From positions 1 through 64,000 of the forward strand of contig JAIKXM010000022.1 in the NCBI GenBank assembly GCA_024684085.1: a stretch of DNA of 64,000 nucleotides. Direction: 5' to 3'. This document shows positions 34,218 through 42,673 of the stretch, piece by piece; within the stretch, counting starts at the first letter, position 1, and every line of letters starts with the position of its first letter. The position numbers were made by a program, and so were the translations under genes. The notes under the pieces are model-generated. The model was not told where the DNA came from. It searched no databases and was given only the letters and a program-made list of their open reading frames with translations. This DNA comes from Lachnospiraceae bacterium. GTDB taxonomy: Bacteria > Bacillota > Clostridia > Lachnospirales > Lachnospiraceae.

Positions 34218-34997
34218 ATGAAAGGATTAGCGATTTTTGAAACTCATGCTCATTATGATGACAAGAGCTATGATGTGGACAGGGACGAAGTATTAAGGGA
34301 AGTATTTGATAAAGGGGTCGACAGGATAATCAATGTGTCTTCCGACCTGCGTAGTATGGAGAATACACTGGAGCTTGCAAGGAATTATGATCAGATCTAT
34401 GCGGCTATCGGTATTCATCCGGATGAGGTGTACGAGCTTAATGAGAATAATTTCCAGAAGGTTCGTGAGCTTTCACTCAAGGATAAGGTTGTTGCTATAG
34501 GTGAGATCGGTCTTGATTACCACAGGGACGATCACAACAAGGATACTCAGCGTCACTGGTTCGAGCGCCAGATGCAGTTGGCGTCCGCACTCGGCAAGCC
34601 CGTGATCATTCATTCGCGGGATGCCTGTGAGGATACACTTGATGTGCTTAGGGAATTTGCCCATCAGGGTGTCAGAGGCGTTATGCACTGCTATTCTTAT
34701 TCCGTTGAGACTGCAAGGGAATTGCTGAAGATGGGCTATTACATCGGTATCGGCGGTGTCGTGACCTTCAAGAACTCGCGTAAGCTCATCGAAGTTGTGG
34801 ATGAAGTGCCGCTTGAGCGCATACTCCTTGAGACAGATTGCCCTTATATGGCACCCACTCCTTACAGGGGAACACGCAATTACTCCGGCCATTTGCCTCT
34901 TATCGCTGAAAAAATAGCGGCGATTAAGGATGTGCAGTACCAGAAGGTTCTTGAGAAGACTTATAAGAACGCCAAGGATCTATTTTTATCGAAATAA
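34218..34997 (+). CDS. tatD: TatD-family metal-dependent DNase
   Basis: A protein of 259 residues of the TatD amidohydrolase-like TIM-barrel family (3'-5' exonuclease activity in characterised members). Metal ligands are visible: THAHYD (HxH) near the start, the Glu in VAIGEIGLDYHRD, HSRDA, the His in VMHCYS, and the Asp in LLETDCPYMAP. ATG 34218 follows GGAGG (34205-34209); a longer frame from 34191 would begin before that site. It is followed after 32 bases by rsmA, a common Firmicutes arrangement. Confidence 0.93.
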   Translation: MKGLAIFETHAHYDDKSYDVDRDEVLREVFDKGVDRIINVSSDLRSMENTLELARNYDQIYAAIGIHPDEVYELNENNFQKVRELSLKDKVVAIGEIGLDYHRDDHNKDTQRHWFERQMQLASALGKPVIIHSRDACEDTLDVLREFAHQGVRGVMHCYSYSVETARELLKMGYYIGIGGVVTFKNSRKLIEVVDEVPLERILLETDCPYMAPTPYRGTRNYSGHLPLIAEKIAAIKDVQYQKVLEKTYKNAKDLFLSK

Positions 34998-35029
34998 GCT
35001 CAAGATACAGAACAGGGAGACAGTTAACA

Positions 35030-35899
35030 GTGGCTGATTTGGGTATACCTGCCAATACCATTGCGGTATTGCAGAAGTATGATTTTAACTTTCAGAAGAA
35101 ATTCGGGCAGAATTTCCTTATTGATACAAGGGTGCTCGAACATATAATAGAAGAATCTCATGTGACTAAGGATGACTGCGTTCTTGAGATCGGACCCGGA
35201 ATAGGCACGATGACCCAGTATCTGGCAGAGAGCGCAGGTATGGTGGTGGCTGTAGAGATCGATAAGAATCTGATCCCTATTCTGGAGGACACCCTGTCTG
35301 AATACAATAATGTCAAGATCATAAACGGAGACATTCTTAAGACAGATGTCAGGGCGATATGCGATGAGTATAACGGAGGCCGCCCCATCAAGGTGGTGGC
35401 GAATCTTCCATATTATATAACTACTCCCATAATAATGGGACTCTTCGAGAGTAAGGTTCCGTTAGACAGTATCACCATCATGGTGCAGAAGGAAGTGGCA
35501 GAGAGGATGGAGTGCGGTCCCGGAACCAAGGACTACGGTGCTCTTTCGCTTGCGGTTCAGTTCTATGCCAGACCTGAGATAGTCGCCAACGTTCCGCCTA
35601 ACTGCTTCTTGCCAAGACCCGGTGTCGGCTCGGCCGTTATCAGGCTGGACAGATTCAGTGAACCTCCGGTCAGGGTGGATGATGAGAAGCTTATGTTCAA
35701 TATGATCAGGGCTGCTTTTAATCAGAGGCGCAAGACGCTTGCCAATGGTCTGGGGAACAGCGGTATTCAGGGCATAACAAGGGAACTTGTGCAGAAGGTA
35801 CTGGAAGAGATGGGGCTGAATCCGCTTCTCAGAGGCGAAGCCATGGACCTTGAGACCTGGGCGGAATTCACTAATAAGGTTATCGTAAAGCTCGCGTAA
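35030..35899 (+). CDS. rsmA: 16S rRNA dimethyladenosine transferase RsmA/KsgA
   Basis: A protein of 289 residues that dimethylates two adjacent adenosines near the 3' end of 16S rRNA. SAM-binding motif I is VLEIGPGIGTMTQYLAE, preceded by the family signature KKFGQNFLID. The catalytic NLPYY motif is in VVANLPYYITTPI. The C-terminal domain contains AFNQRRKTLANGL. The start is GTG 35030 with GGGAGA nine bases upstream. It appears co-transcribed with tatD. Confidence 0.95.
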   Translation: MADLGIPANTIAVLQKYDFNFQKKFGQNFLIDTRVLEHIIEESHVTKDDCVLEIGPGIGTMTQYLAESAGMVVAVEIDKNLIPILEDTLSEYNNVKIINGDILKTDVRAICDEYNGGRPIKVVANLPYYITTPIIMGLFESKVPLDSITIMVQKEVAERMECGPGTKDYGALSLAVQFYARPEIVANVPPNCFLPRPGVGSAVIRLDRFSEPPVRVDDEKLMFNMIRAAFNQRRKTLANGLGNSGIQGITRELVQKVLEEMGLNPLLRGEAMDLETWAEFTNKVIVKLA

Positions 35900-35925
35900 T
35901 GTTATTGTTCACAGATGTTTTGTTT

Positions 35926-35955
35926 AGACAACGAGCCAAGTATGTAACATTTATT
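35926..35955. repeat. Dispersed structured repeat, 5' fragment (copy 3)
   Basis: AGACAACGAGCCAAGTATG, preceded by TTTGTTT as at 26244-26250, matches the start of the units at 23088 and 26251, then diverges. A different palindrome begins four bases later. Confidence 0.65.
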
Positions 35956-35958
35956 ACA

Positions 35959-36090
35959 CCATATGGACAATATATTCATAAGAGACGCCTATGTGAACGT
36001 CGGCACTTAACGAGCCGCAGGCGAGTTTAGTGTCCGCTACGTTCACATCGGAGCGAAAGCGTCGTTTCGGTGAATATATTGTCCATATGG
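35959..36090. repeat. 132-base nested palindrome
   Basis: The outer arms CCATATGGACAATATATTCA (35959-35978) and its exact complement (36071-36090) are perfect over 20 bases. Inner arms ATGTGAACGT and ACGTTCACAT, and GACGC/GCGTC, nest inside, so the whole piece can form one long stem. No coding potential. Confidence 0.8.
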
Positions 36091-36152
36091 GTAGGTATTA
36101 AAAACCGTTATTATAATATGATGAAGGAAGAGGGTCGCAAGACCGGGAATAT

Positions 36153-36650
36153 ATGAGATTAACAAGATCAGATATTAGGAAGATGGAAGAGGAGATAGAA
36201 TATCGCAAGCTCACTCTCAGACCCAAACTTCTCGAAGAAGTGAAGGAGACAAGAGCTCATGGTGACTTAAGCGAGAACTTCGAATATCACGCTGCCAAAA
36301 GAGCCAAGAATCAGAATGAGAGCAGGATAAGATATCTCGACAGAGTGGTAAGGACTGCGGAGATCATCGATGACAGCAGTCGCGACGATGAAGTCGGTAT
36401 GAATAACCGCGTAAAGGTTCTCTTTGAAGATGATAATGAGGAAGAAGAATATAAGATCGTGACCACTATAAGAGGGGATTCCCTTCATAATCTGATCTCG
36501 ATAGAGTCCCCGCTCGGCAAGGCTCTGATGGGTCATAAGGTCGGGGATCGGGTGGAAGTACTAATGGAAAACGGTTCATCATATTACGTTAAGGTCATGG
36601 AGATCACCAACAGCAATGATGATTCCGGCGACAGGATCAGGAGTTATTGA
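36153..36650 (+). CDS. greA: GreA/GreB-family transcript cleavage factor
   Basis: A protein of 165 residues. The N-terminal coiled coil carries the acidic tip GDLSENFEYHAAK, the family signature in which D and E stimulate RNA polymerase transcript cleavage. The C-terminal FKBP-like domain ends with SPLGKALMGHKVGDRVEV. The GTPase-nuclease gene follows after nine bases, suggesting an operon that links transcription and translation rescue. Whether this is the main GreA or a paralogue cannot be decided here. Confidence 0.88.
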   Translation: MRLTRSDIRKMEEEIEYRKLTLRPKLLEEVKETRAHGDLSENFEYHAAKRAKNQNESRIRYLDRVVRTAEIIDDSSRDDEVGMNNRVKVLFEDDNEEEEYKIVTTIRGDSLHNLISIESPLGKALMGHKVGDRVEVLMENGSSYYVKVMEITNSNDDSGDRIRSY

Positions 36651-36659
36651 CAGACGGAT

Positions 36660-39224
36660 ATGAAGAGGATCGTTATCGGAATACTTGCGCATGTTGACGC
36701 GGGTAAGACTACACTGTCCGAGGCTCTGCTCTATAAGAGCGGTTTTCTTAAGGCGCAGGGTCGGGTAGACAATAAAGATGCATTTCTGGATGATAATGAA
36801 ATGGAACGTGCCAGAGGGATCACTATTTTCTCCAAGCAGGCGATACTTACCTGCCCCGAAGGAGAGATCACACTTCTTGATACCCCCGGGCACGTGGATT
36901 TTTCGGCTGAGGCTGAGAGAGTTCTGAACGCGCTGGATGCGGCAGTTCTCGTGATCTCTGCTACAGGCGGAGTACAATCGCACACCACGACTCTGTGGAA
37001 GCTTCTCAAGAGATACAATATTCCGACTTTTATATTCATTAATAAGTGCGATATGCCTAATGCAGACATTCCTCAGGTTACAGACAGTTTACATAACAAA
37101 TTGTCAGACGCTATAACCGATCTGAACGATACGGAGAAGGTTGCGACCTGTTCCGAGGAACTCCTGGAGGAGTATTTATCGGAAGGGGTGGTGTCGGATC
37201 AGCTTCTGCGGAAAGCAGTCCGAGACAGGGATATTTTTCCCATGCTGACAGGTTCTGCTCTGAAGTGTCAGGGAATAGACGAGCTGATGGATGCCCTGAT
37301 GAGATATATGGAGGAGCGTCCGTCTGACGGCGAGCTTCAGGCCTATTGCATTAAGATCACCCGTAATGAAAAAAAGGAGCGACTGACGCATCTTAAGATC
37401 ATGGGAGGAACGTTAAGGCTCAAGGAACTCATCGGGGACGAGAAGGTCAACGAGATAAGGTTATATAACGGCAGCAGGTATACCGCACTGGATGAGGCGA
37501 CGGCTGGAATGGTGGTAGCGCTTCCCGGTATCACGGGAATCAGACCCGGAGAGTATATAGGTATGGATGTAAGGGCGATGGGACCTATGCTCACGCCGGT
37601 GTTGTCATATGCGGTAAGTTATTCGGGCGTGGATGCCATACAGATGCTTAAAATCCTGAGGGAACTGGAGGAAGAGCTTCCGGAGCTTAAGGTCGAAGAG
37701 GATGAAGAGCATCGGGAGATCAGGGTGTACCTGATGGGCGATATCCAGACATCCATCCTTACGCGTATGCTGAAGGACAGATATGGGGTTGACGCAAGCT
37801 TCGGTGTAGGCAGGATATCTTACAGGGAGACGGTTGCCGATATCGTGGAGGGTGTCGGACACTTCGAACCTCTGAGGCATTATGCCGAAGTTCATCTTAA
37901 GATAGAGCCCGGAGAGAGGGGAAGCGGACTGGAATTTGACTCGCTTGTGAGTGAGGATATGCTGGCCAAAAACTGGCAGAGGCTTATCATGACGCACTTG
38001 GGTGAGCGGGTTCATCGAGGTGTGCTGACCGGAAGTCCGATCACCGATATGAAGATAACGGTTGTCGGCGGTCAGGCTCATAACAAACATACAGAGGGCG
38101 GTGATTTTCGACAGGCCACTTACAGGGCGGTAAGACAGGGACTTATGCAGGCGCACAGTATCCTGCTGGAGCCTTATTATGAGTATACGTTGGAGATCCC
38201 CGAGGAATATGTGGGTAAGGCACTTACTGATATTGACAGGATGAACGGAACTTCGCTTATAAGCGAGAGTTCGGAGGGAATAACGGTTATCACCGGAAGG
38301 GCTCCTGTTTCGGCGATGCATCTCTATGCCACGGATATCACGGCATACACCAAGGGCAAGGGTAAACTGTATCTTCGAAACGGCGGTTATGAAGAATGTC
38401 ATAACACGGAAGAAGTGCTTGAGAAGCTTCACTACGATCCGGATAAAGACAGCCGTAATCCGTCTTCGTCTGTTTTCTGTTCGCACGGTGTGGGTACGAT
38501 CGTGGAATGGGATCAGGTCTTTGATAACATGCATGTACCGAATTGTATAGACAGCGACGGTTCGGTAACGGAGTCGGAAGGCTTCAGACCCGTGATCAAC
38601 AGGCGGGGCAGTTTTGAAGCAGTGATCGGTACCGATGAGATAGACGAGATCATCAACAGGACTGCCTATGCCAACCGCAGGAATACGGGAGTTGCCCATA
38701 AGGGAATATCGGCGTCAAGAGCCGGCGCTAAGCGGAACAAGACCATCGCACCCGTTGAGGTGGTATACAAGGGGTCGCCTAAACGGCAAAAATACCTGCT
38801 TGTGGACGGTTACAACAATATATTTGCCTGGAAAGAGTTGTCCGAACTGGCAAAGGTAAATATTGATGCGGCCAGAGACAAACTTCTTGATATAATGAGC
38901 AATTACTGCGCAATGGAAGGGATGGAGCTTATAGTCGTCTTTGATGCATATAAGCTTAAGAATCATCCGGTGGAATATCTGGATTACCATAATATCCATG
39001 TCGTATACACGAGGACTGCGCAGACGGCGGACGCTTATATCGAGCATTTTGCTCATGAGCATGGTAAAAAATATGATATTACGGTAGCTACATCAGACGG
39101 ACTTGAGCAGATAATCACAAGAGGCGAAGGCTGTAATCTCATGTCCGCGAGAGAGCTGGAGAGAGCCGTTGAGGCAAGGGCGGGGGAATACGCCGGAATG
39201 CATGGGATCGATCCGGTAGAATGA
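36660..39224 (+). CDS. TetM/EF-G-like translational GTPase fused to a YacP/Rae1-like NYN nuclease domain
   Basis: A protein of 854 residues. Residues 1 to about 660 form a TetM/EF-G-type GTPase: G1 AHVDAGKTT, G2/switch region ARGITIFSK, G3 DTPGHVD, G4 NKCD, then EF-G-like domains II-V. From about residue 708 a NYN/PIN-like domain follows: LVDGYNN (D716), VVFDAYK (D762), TADAYIE (D791) and ATSDGLEQ (D813). This matches YacP/Rae1, a ribosome-dependent mRNA endonuclease in Bacillus. The fusion suggests a factor that docks at the ribosomal A site and cuts mRNA, rather than simple tetracycline protection. That is inference. It follows greA by nine bases. Confidence 0.85.
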   Translation: MKRIVIGILAHVDAGKTTLSEALLYKSGFLKAQGRVDNKDAFLDDNEMERARGITIFSKQAILTCPEGEITLLDTPGHVDFSAEAERVLNALDAAVLVISATGGVQSHTTTLWKLLKRYNIPTFIFINKCDMPNADIPQVTDSLHNKLSDAITDLNDTEKVATCSEELLEEYLSEGVVSDQLLRKAVRDRDIFPMLTGSALKCQGIDELMDALMRYMEERPSDGELQAYCIKITRNEKKERLTHLKIMGGTLRLKELIGDEKVNEIRLYNGSRYTALDEATAGMVVALPGITGIRPGEYIGMDVRAMGPMLTPVLSYAVSYSGVDAIQMLKILRELEEELPELKVEEDEEHREIRVYLMGDIQTSILTRMLKDRYGVDASFGVGRISYRETVADIVEGVGHFEPLRHYAEVHLKIEPGERGSGLEFDSLVSEDMLAKNWQRLIMTHLGERVHRGVLTGSPITDMKITVVGGQAHNKHTEGGDFRQATYRAVRQGLMQAHSILLEPYYEYTLEIPEEYVGKALTDIDRMNGTSLISESSEGITVITGRAPVSAMHLYATDITAYTKGKGKLYLRNGGYEECHNTEEVLEKLHYDPDKDSRNPSSSVFCSHGVGTIVEWDQVFDNMHVPNCIDSDGSVTESEGFRPVINRRGSFEAVIGTDEIDEIINRTAYANRRNTGVAHKGISASRAGAKRNKTIAPVEVVYKGSPKRQKYLLVDGYNNIFAWKELSELAKVNIDAARDKLLDIMSNYCAMEGMELIVVFDAYKLKNHPVEYLDYHNIHVVYTRTAQTADAYIEHFAHEHGKKYDITVATSDGLEQIITRGEGCNLMSARELERAVEARAGEYAGMHGIDPVE

Positions 39225-39337
39225 CGAAAAGCATTATGGAGGTCCCTGTGAAACGGGCCGGAGAATACGCCGGAATGCATGGGATCGATCTTGTAGAATG
39301 ACCAAAGGCATTGGGAAGACTCCTTGTGAACGGGGCC
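39180..39337 (+). repeat. Imperfect tandem duplication of the 3' end of the GTPase gene
   Basis: A segment of about 77 bases covering the last codons and stop (GAATACGCCGGAATGCATGG) is repeated immediately downstream with scattered changes; both copies carry GGATCGATC and GTAGAATGAC. The second copy is untranslated. Confidence 0.75.
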
Positions 39338-39411
39338 GGAGGATCGGATAATTGCTCCGGATCAATAAAATGAATAAGATCAACAAGTCGACAAGGCAGT
39401 ATTGATATGAG

Positions 39412-39440
39412 TTGACATAGTATTGAATACTATGTAGAAT
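39412..39440 (+). promoter_or_regulatory. degV promoter with a perfect palindrome in the spacer
   Basis: TTGACA (39412-39417), 17-base spacer, TAGAAT (39435-39440). CATAGTATTGAATACTATG (39416-39434) is a perfect palindrome around a central G that fills the spacer, as expected for a repressor operator. Confidence 0.75.
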
Positions 39441-39474
39441 AAGTGTGGATATTGAGAAAAGGCAAGGTGATCTT

Positions 39475-40353
39475 ATGAGCTATGAGATACTGGTTGACTC
39501 GGGCAGTAATCTAACCGCCGATGTTTTGAATAAATACAATATCAAGCTTATCTCTTTCAGATACAGAGAGGGAGATGAGGAATATATCTGCTACGAACCC
39601 TCGATGGATTTCGCGAAAGTGGCTCACGAATATTATGATAAGATGAGAGCCGGCGTTGAGTTCAAGACGTCCCTGATCAATTCGGATCAGTTCGAGAATG
39701 CGATGAGAGAAATCTTAAGTAAGGGCGATGACCTTATCTATCTCGGTATCTCAAGCGGTATCTCGGGAACGGTTCAGGCATCGAAGATTGCGGCCGATAA
39801 TCTCAGGGAAGAATTTCCCAATAGGAAGATATATATCATTGATACGTTAGCGGCTTCGCTCGGACAGGGACTTCAGGCTGTTGAGGCTTCTATTCTTAGG
39901 GAGCAGGGCTTAAGTGTGGACGAGACTTATAAACAGCTGACGGATCGTATAATGTACATGAATCAGTATTTTACGGTGGACGACCTGAAGTATCTGACGA
40001 GAAGCGGAAGGCTGTCTTCCGGAGAGGCTTTTCTCGGTAATCTCTTATCGATCAAGCCGATCCTTAAAGGCAATGATGAGGGTCAGATCGTATTGCAGCA
40101 GAAGGTCAGGAGTAGGAAGAAATCGCTCGACACTCTTATTGACTACTGCAAGGAGCATGTGACGGATCCCGCGGACAAGATCTTCGCGATCGCACACTGC
40201 GATGTGCCGGAAGATGTTGAATATATAATTGACAGGGTTCAGAAGGAGATCGGATTCAGGGACGTGATCAAGGAGTATTACGACCTGTGCACCGGTTCGC
40301 ATGTGGGCCCCGGAACCATAGCGATATTCTTCTATGGAAAGAGAAAAGAATAG
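39475..40353 (+). CDS. DegV-family fatty-acid-binding protein
   Basis: A protein of 292 residues of the DegV/FakB family, which binds a single fatty acid; characterised members hand it to the kinase FakA. Family hallmarks are YEILVDSGSNL at the N-terminus, LGISSGISGTVQAS in the middle, IDTLAASLGQGL, and the C-terminal HVGPGTIAIFFYG. ATG 39475 is preceded by AAGGTGA. It is a single-gene unit with its own promoter and a terminator at 40364-40437. The palindrome in the promoter suggests repression by an unidentified regulator. Confidence 0.9.
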   Translation: MSYEILVDSGSNLTADVLNKYNIKLISFRYREGDEEYICYEPSMDFAKVAHEYYDKMRAGVEFKTSLINSDQFENAMREILSKGDDLIYLGISSGISGTVQASKIAADNLREEFPNRKIYIIDTLAASLGQGLQAVEASILREQGLSVDETYKQLTDRIMYMNQYFTVDDLKYLTRSGRLSSGEAFLGNLLSIKPILKGNDEGQIVLQQKVRSRKKSLDTLIDYCKEHVTDPADKIFAIAHCDVPEDVEYIIDRVQKEIGFRDVIKEYYDLCTGSHVGPGTIAIFFYGKRKE

Positions 40354-40363
40354 ACTTTATCAG

Positions 40364-40437
40364 GCACCTGTGAGTTGAAGCGGAGCCCGGATGTTAGACA
40401 ATACATTCGGAGTTCACTTCAATTCGCAGGTGCTTTT
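40364..40437 (+). terminator. Terminator after degV
   Basis: GCACCTGTGAGTTGAAG pairs with CTTCAATTCGCAGGTGC (minor mismatches) around a loop of about 36 bases, followed by TTTT. Confidence 0.75.
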
Positions 40438-40442
40438 GTTAA

Positions 40443-40472
40443 TTGAATAAAAAATATATACAAATGTAGAAT
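40443..40472 (+). promoter_or_regulatory. Possible promoter of the lipoprotein gene
   Basis: TTGAAT (40443-40448), 18-base spacer, TAGAAT (40467-40472). It would leave a leader of about 115 bases before ATG 40592. Confidence 0.4.
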
Positions 40473-40591
40473 ATATACTTCAAAAAAGTCGACGCTTAAT
40501 ATAAAATTATGATGGGGTGAAAGTTAAACGATGCATCGGGGGATAATGCACGGTTTATTCTAAGAAAGAAGATAAGAAAAGAGGAAACAGG

Positions 40592-42637
40592 ATGAAGAAG
40601 AGAGCAGTTGCAATTGCCGTTATTGCAGCATGTATGGCTTTGTCTGCATGCAGCGGTAATCCCTGTGGTAAAGACAGCGACGGCAATAGGGTGGAGAATG
40701 TGGAGACCCCGGGTAATCTTAAGATTGAAAAAGACGGAGACAGGTATGTGCTCAGCTGGGATGAGGCTGAATGTGCGGCAGGATACAGGGTGTTCGCCGG
40801 CAGCAGCAAATACAGTGAGGATTATGCCGAAGTAACCGAGAAGGCACTCAGGGAAACTGAATGGGAGATACCCGACCCGGAGGGTTATTATAAGGTCGTT
40901 GGAGTTAACGGTAAGATAATCTCGGATTATTCGGAAGCGAGAAGCTATGAGCAGGAACTCTTTGGCCCTAATGTGTTGGTCTTCAGTCCTACGGACGATC
41001 CGGAGAAGGTTAACAGCGAATTGACCGCTCTTTTTAACAAACAGGAGACTTCTCAGTTCGATTCGAGAAGATATTCGGTGCTTTTCAAGCCCGGAGAGTA
41101 TTCTGAGATCATAGATCTTAAGACGGGCTTCTATACTGAGGTCAACGGACTTGGCATGCTGCCTACCGATACAACGTTGCAGAGTTTCAATAATCCTGCG
41201 ACCTGGCTCGGCGATGATGGCAATCACAATGCAACCTGTAATTTCTGGAGGGGTATATCCAATCTCCAGGTCAATGATAATGTTATGTGGGCTGTATCTC
41301 AGGCGACATTCATGAGAAGGATGCAGATCAACGGTAATCTGTATCTGCATGATAACTTCGGATGGGCAAGCGGTGGTTTCCTGTCCGATTCCAACGTGAC
41401 AGGTATAATCGATTCCGGTTCACAGCAGCAGTGGCTCACACGTAATTCCGACTTCAAGTCATGGCAGAATGATAACTGGAATATAGTATTCATGGGCAAT
41501 GTTGACGGTAAGGCTCCGACAACGACCTGGCCTATAAGCACATATACGGATGTTCCGGTGACCAGGGCTATTAAAGAGAAGCCGTTCCTGGTATGCACCG
41601 AGGATGGATACGGAGTGTTCGTTCCGGCGCTCAGGACTGATTGCAAGGGTCTGTCATGGACGGGGGATCAGGAAGGCGAGCTGAAATCTCTGGATGAGTT
41701 CTATGTGGCTCATGCGGACAGCGATACCGCCGAGAGCATCAATGCGGCTCTGGCAGAGGGAAGAAACATTCTCTTTACACCCGGTATATATAAGCTGAAT
41801 GAATCTCTGAAGGTTGAGAAGCCGGGCACTGTGATATTGGGAATGGGTCTTGCTACCCTTACGCCGACCGAAGGCAATCTGTGTATGGAAGTTGCTGACG
41901 AGGAAGGCATTGAGATCGCCGGACTTTTATTCGATGCCGGTGAAAAAAGATCGGAGACTCTTCTTAAGGTAGGCGCAGATAAGAACAGCGTTGACAGATC
42001 ATCCGATCCGATACTGCTTGCGGATGTTTTCTTCAGAGTGGGCGGAGCTAACAGCGCCGATACAGCTGTTGACAGTTGTGTCATATTGAATGCCAATGAT
42101 GTGATCGGTGATAATTTCTGGGTATGGAGAGCGGATCACGGTTCGGGAGTAGGCTGGAATAACAATCTTGCACCAAACGGGATCATAGTTAACGGTGATG
42201 ATGTTAAGATATATGCTCTGATGGTCGAGCATTTCCAGGAGTATCAGACTGTATGGAACGGTGATGGCGGGCTTGTGGTATTCTACCAGAGCGAGTTGCC
42301 TTACGATGTGCCTTCGCAGAATGAGTGGAGAGCTGAGGAAGATGGTATTCATGGCTACGCATCATACTTCGTCAGCGATAAGGTTAAGACACATACCGCA
42401 TATGGCATAGGTATCTATTCATATAACAGAGATGCGATCGTGGAGGAATACAGTGCAATGGAAGTTCCGGAGAATAACGGAATGGATCTCCACAATGTAT
42501 GCGCGGTCATGATAACGGGCAATCCGGGAATAAGCCATGTTATCAACACTTACGGCGGTCCCTGCTATGCCGGCGGAACAAGAGCTATAATCGTTGATTT
42601 CGCCAAGGAAAGGGAGAAAAAAGCCGCCAAAGAATAA
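40592..42637 (+). CDS. Secreted lipoprotein: Fn3 domain plus right-handed beta-helix-like domain
   Basis: A protein of 681 residues. A lipoprotein signal peptide ends at the lipobox LSAC (Cys20), so the product is anchored outside the membrane. Residues about 38-115 look like a fibronectin type III domain (ETPGNLKIEKDGDRYVLSWD through YYKVVGVNGK). The remainder has many short Asn/Gly-rich beta turns (NFWRGISNLQVNDNVMW, GNLYLHDNFGWASGG, FTPGIYKLNESLKVEKPGTV), a pattern of pectate-lyase-like or GH55-like beta helices. A carbohydrate-active or carbohydrate-binding role is likely. I cannot name a substrate or catalytic residue. It is followed by the carboxypeptidase gene after 36 bases. Confidence 0.7.
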   Translation: MKKRAVAIAVIAACMALSACSGNPCGKDSDGNRVENVETPGNLKIEKDGDRYVLSWDEAECAAGYRVFAGSSKYSEDYAEVTEKALRETEWEIPDPEGYYKVVGVNGKIISDYSEARSYEQELFGPNVLVFSPTDDPEKVNSELTALFNKQETSQFDSRRYSVLFKPGEYSEIIDLKTGFYTEVNGLGMLPTDTTLQSFNNPATWLGDDGNHNATCNFWRGISNLQVNDNVMWAVSQATFMRRMQINGNLYLHDNFGWASGGFLSDSNVTGIIDSGSQQQWLTRNSDFKSWQNDNWNIVFMGNVDGKAPTTTWPISTYTDVPVTRAIKEKPFLVCTEDGYGVFVPALRTDCKGLSWTGDQEGELKSLDEFYVAHADSDTAESINAALAEGRNILFTPGIYKLNESLKVEKPGTVILGMGLATLTPTEGNLCMEVADEEGIEIAGLLFDAGEKRSETLLKVGADKNSVDRSSDPILLADVFFRVGGANSADTAVDSCVILNANDVIGDNFWVWRADHGSGVGWNNNLAPNGIIVNGDDVKIYALMVEHFQEYQTVWNGDGGLVVFYQSELPYDVPSQNEWRAEEDGIHGYASYFVSDKVKTHTAYGIGIYSYNRDAIVEEYSAMEVPENNGMDLHNVCAVMITGNPGISHVINTYGGPCYAGGTRAIIVDFAKEREKKAAKE

Positions 42638-42673
42638 CGGCAGGTAAAGTCTTGTCGGGGAGTAAAGACTGAT

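Noticed and set aside
35900..36152. Riboswitch in the greA leader
   Set aside because: The structure is a long near-perfect palindrome with no conserved aptamer features that I recognise, and it is more consistent with a repeat element.
36660..38640. Naming the GTPase a tetracycline-resistance protein
   Set aside because: The GTPase part is TetM-like, but the fused nuclease-like domain and the chromosomal greA context make a housekeeping or rescue role at least as likely; resistance cannot be claimed from sequence.
37605..38699. 364-residue minus-strand frame inside the GTPase gene
   Set aside because: Antisense to conserved EF-G-like domains; low-complexity composition and no ribosome-binding site.
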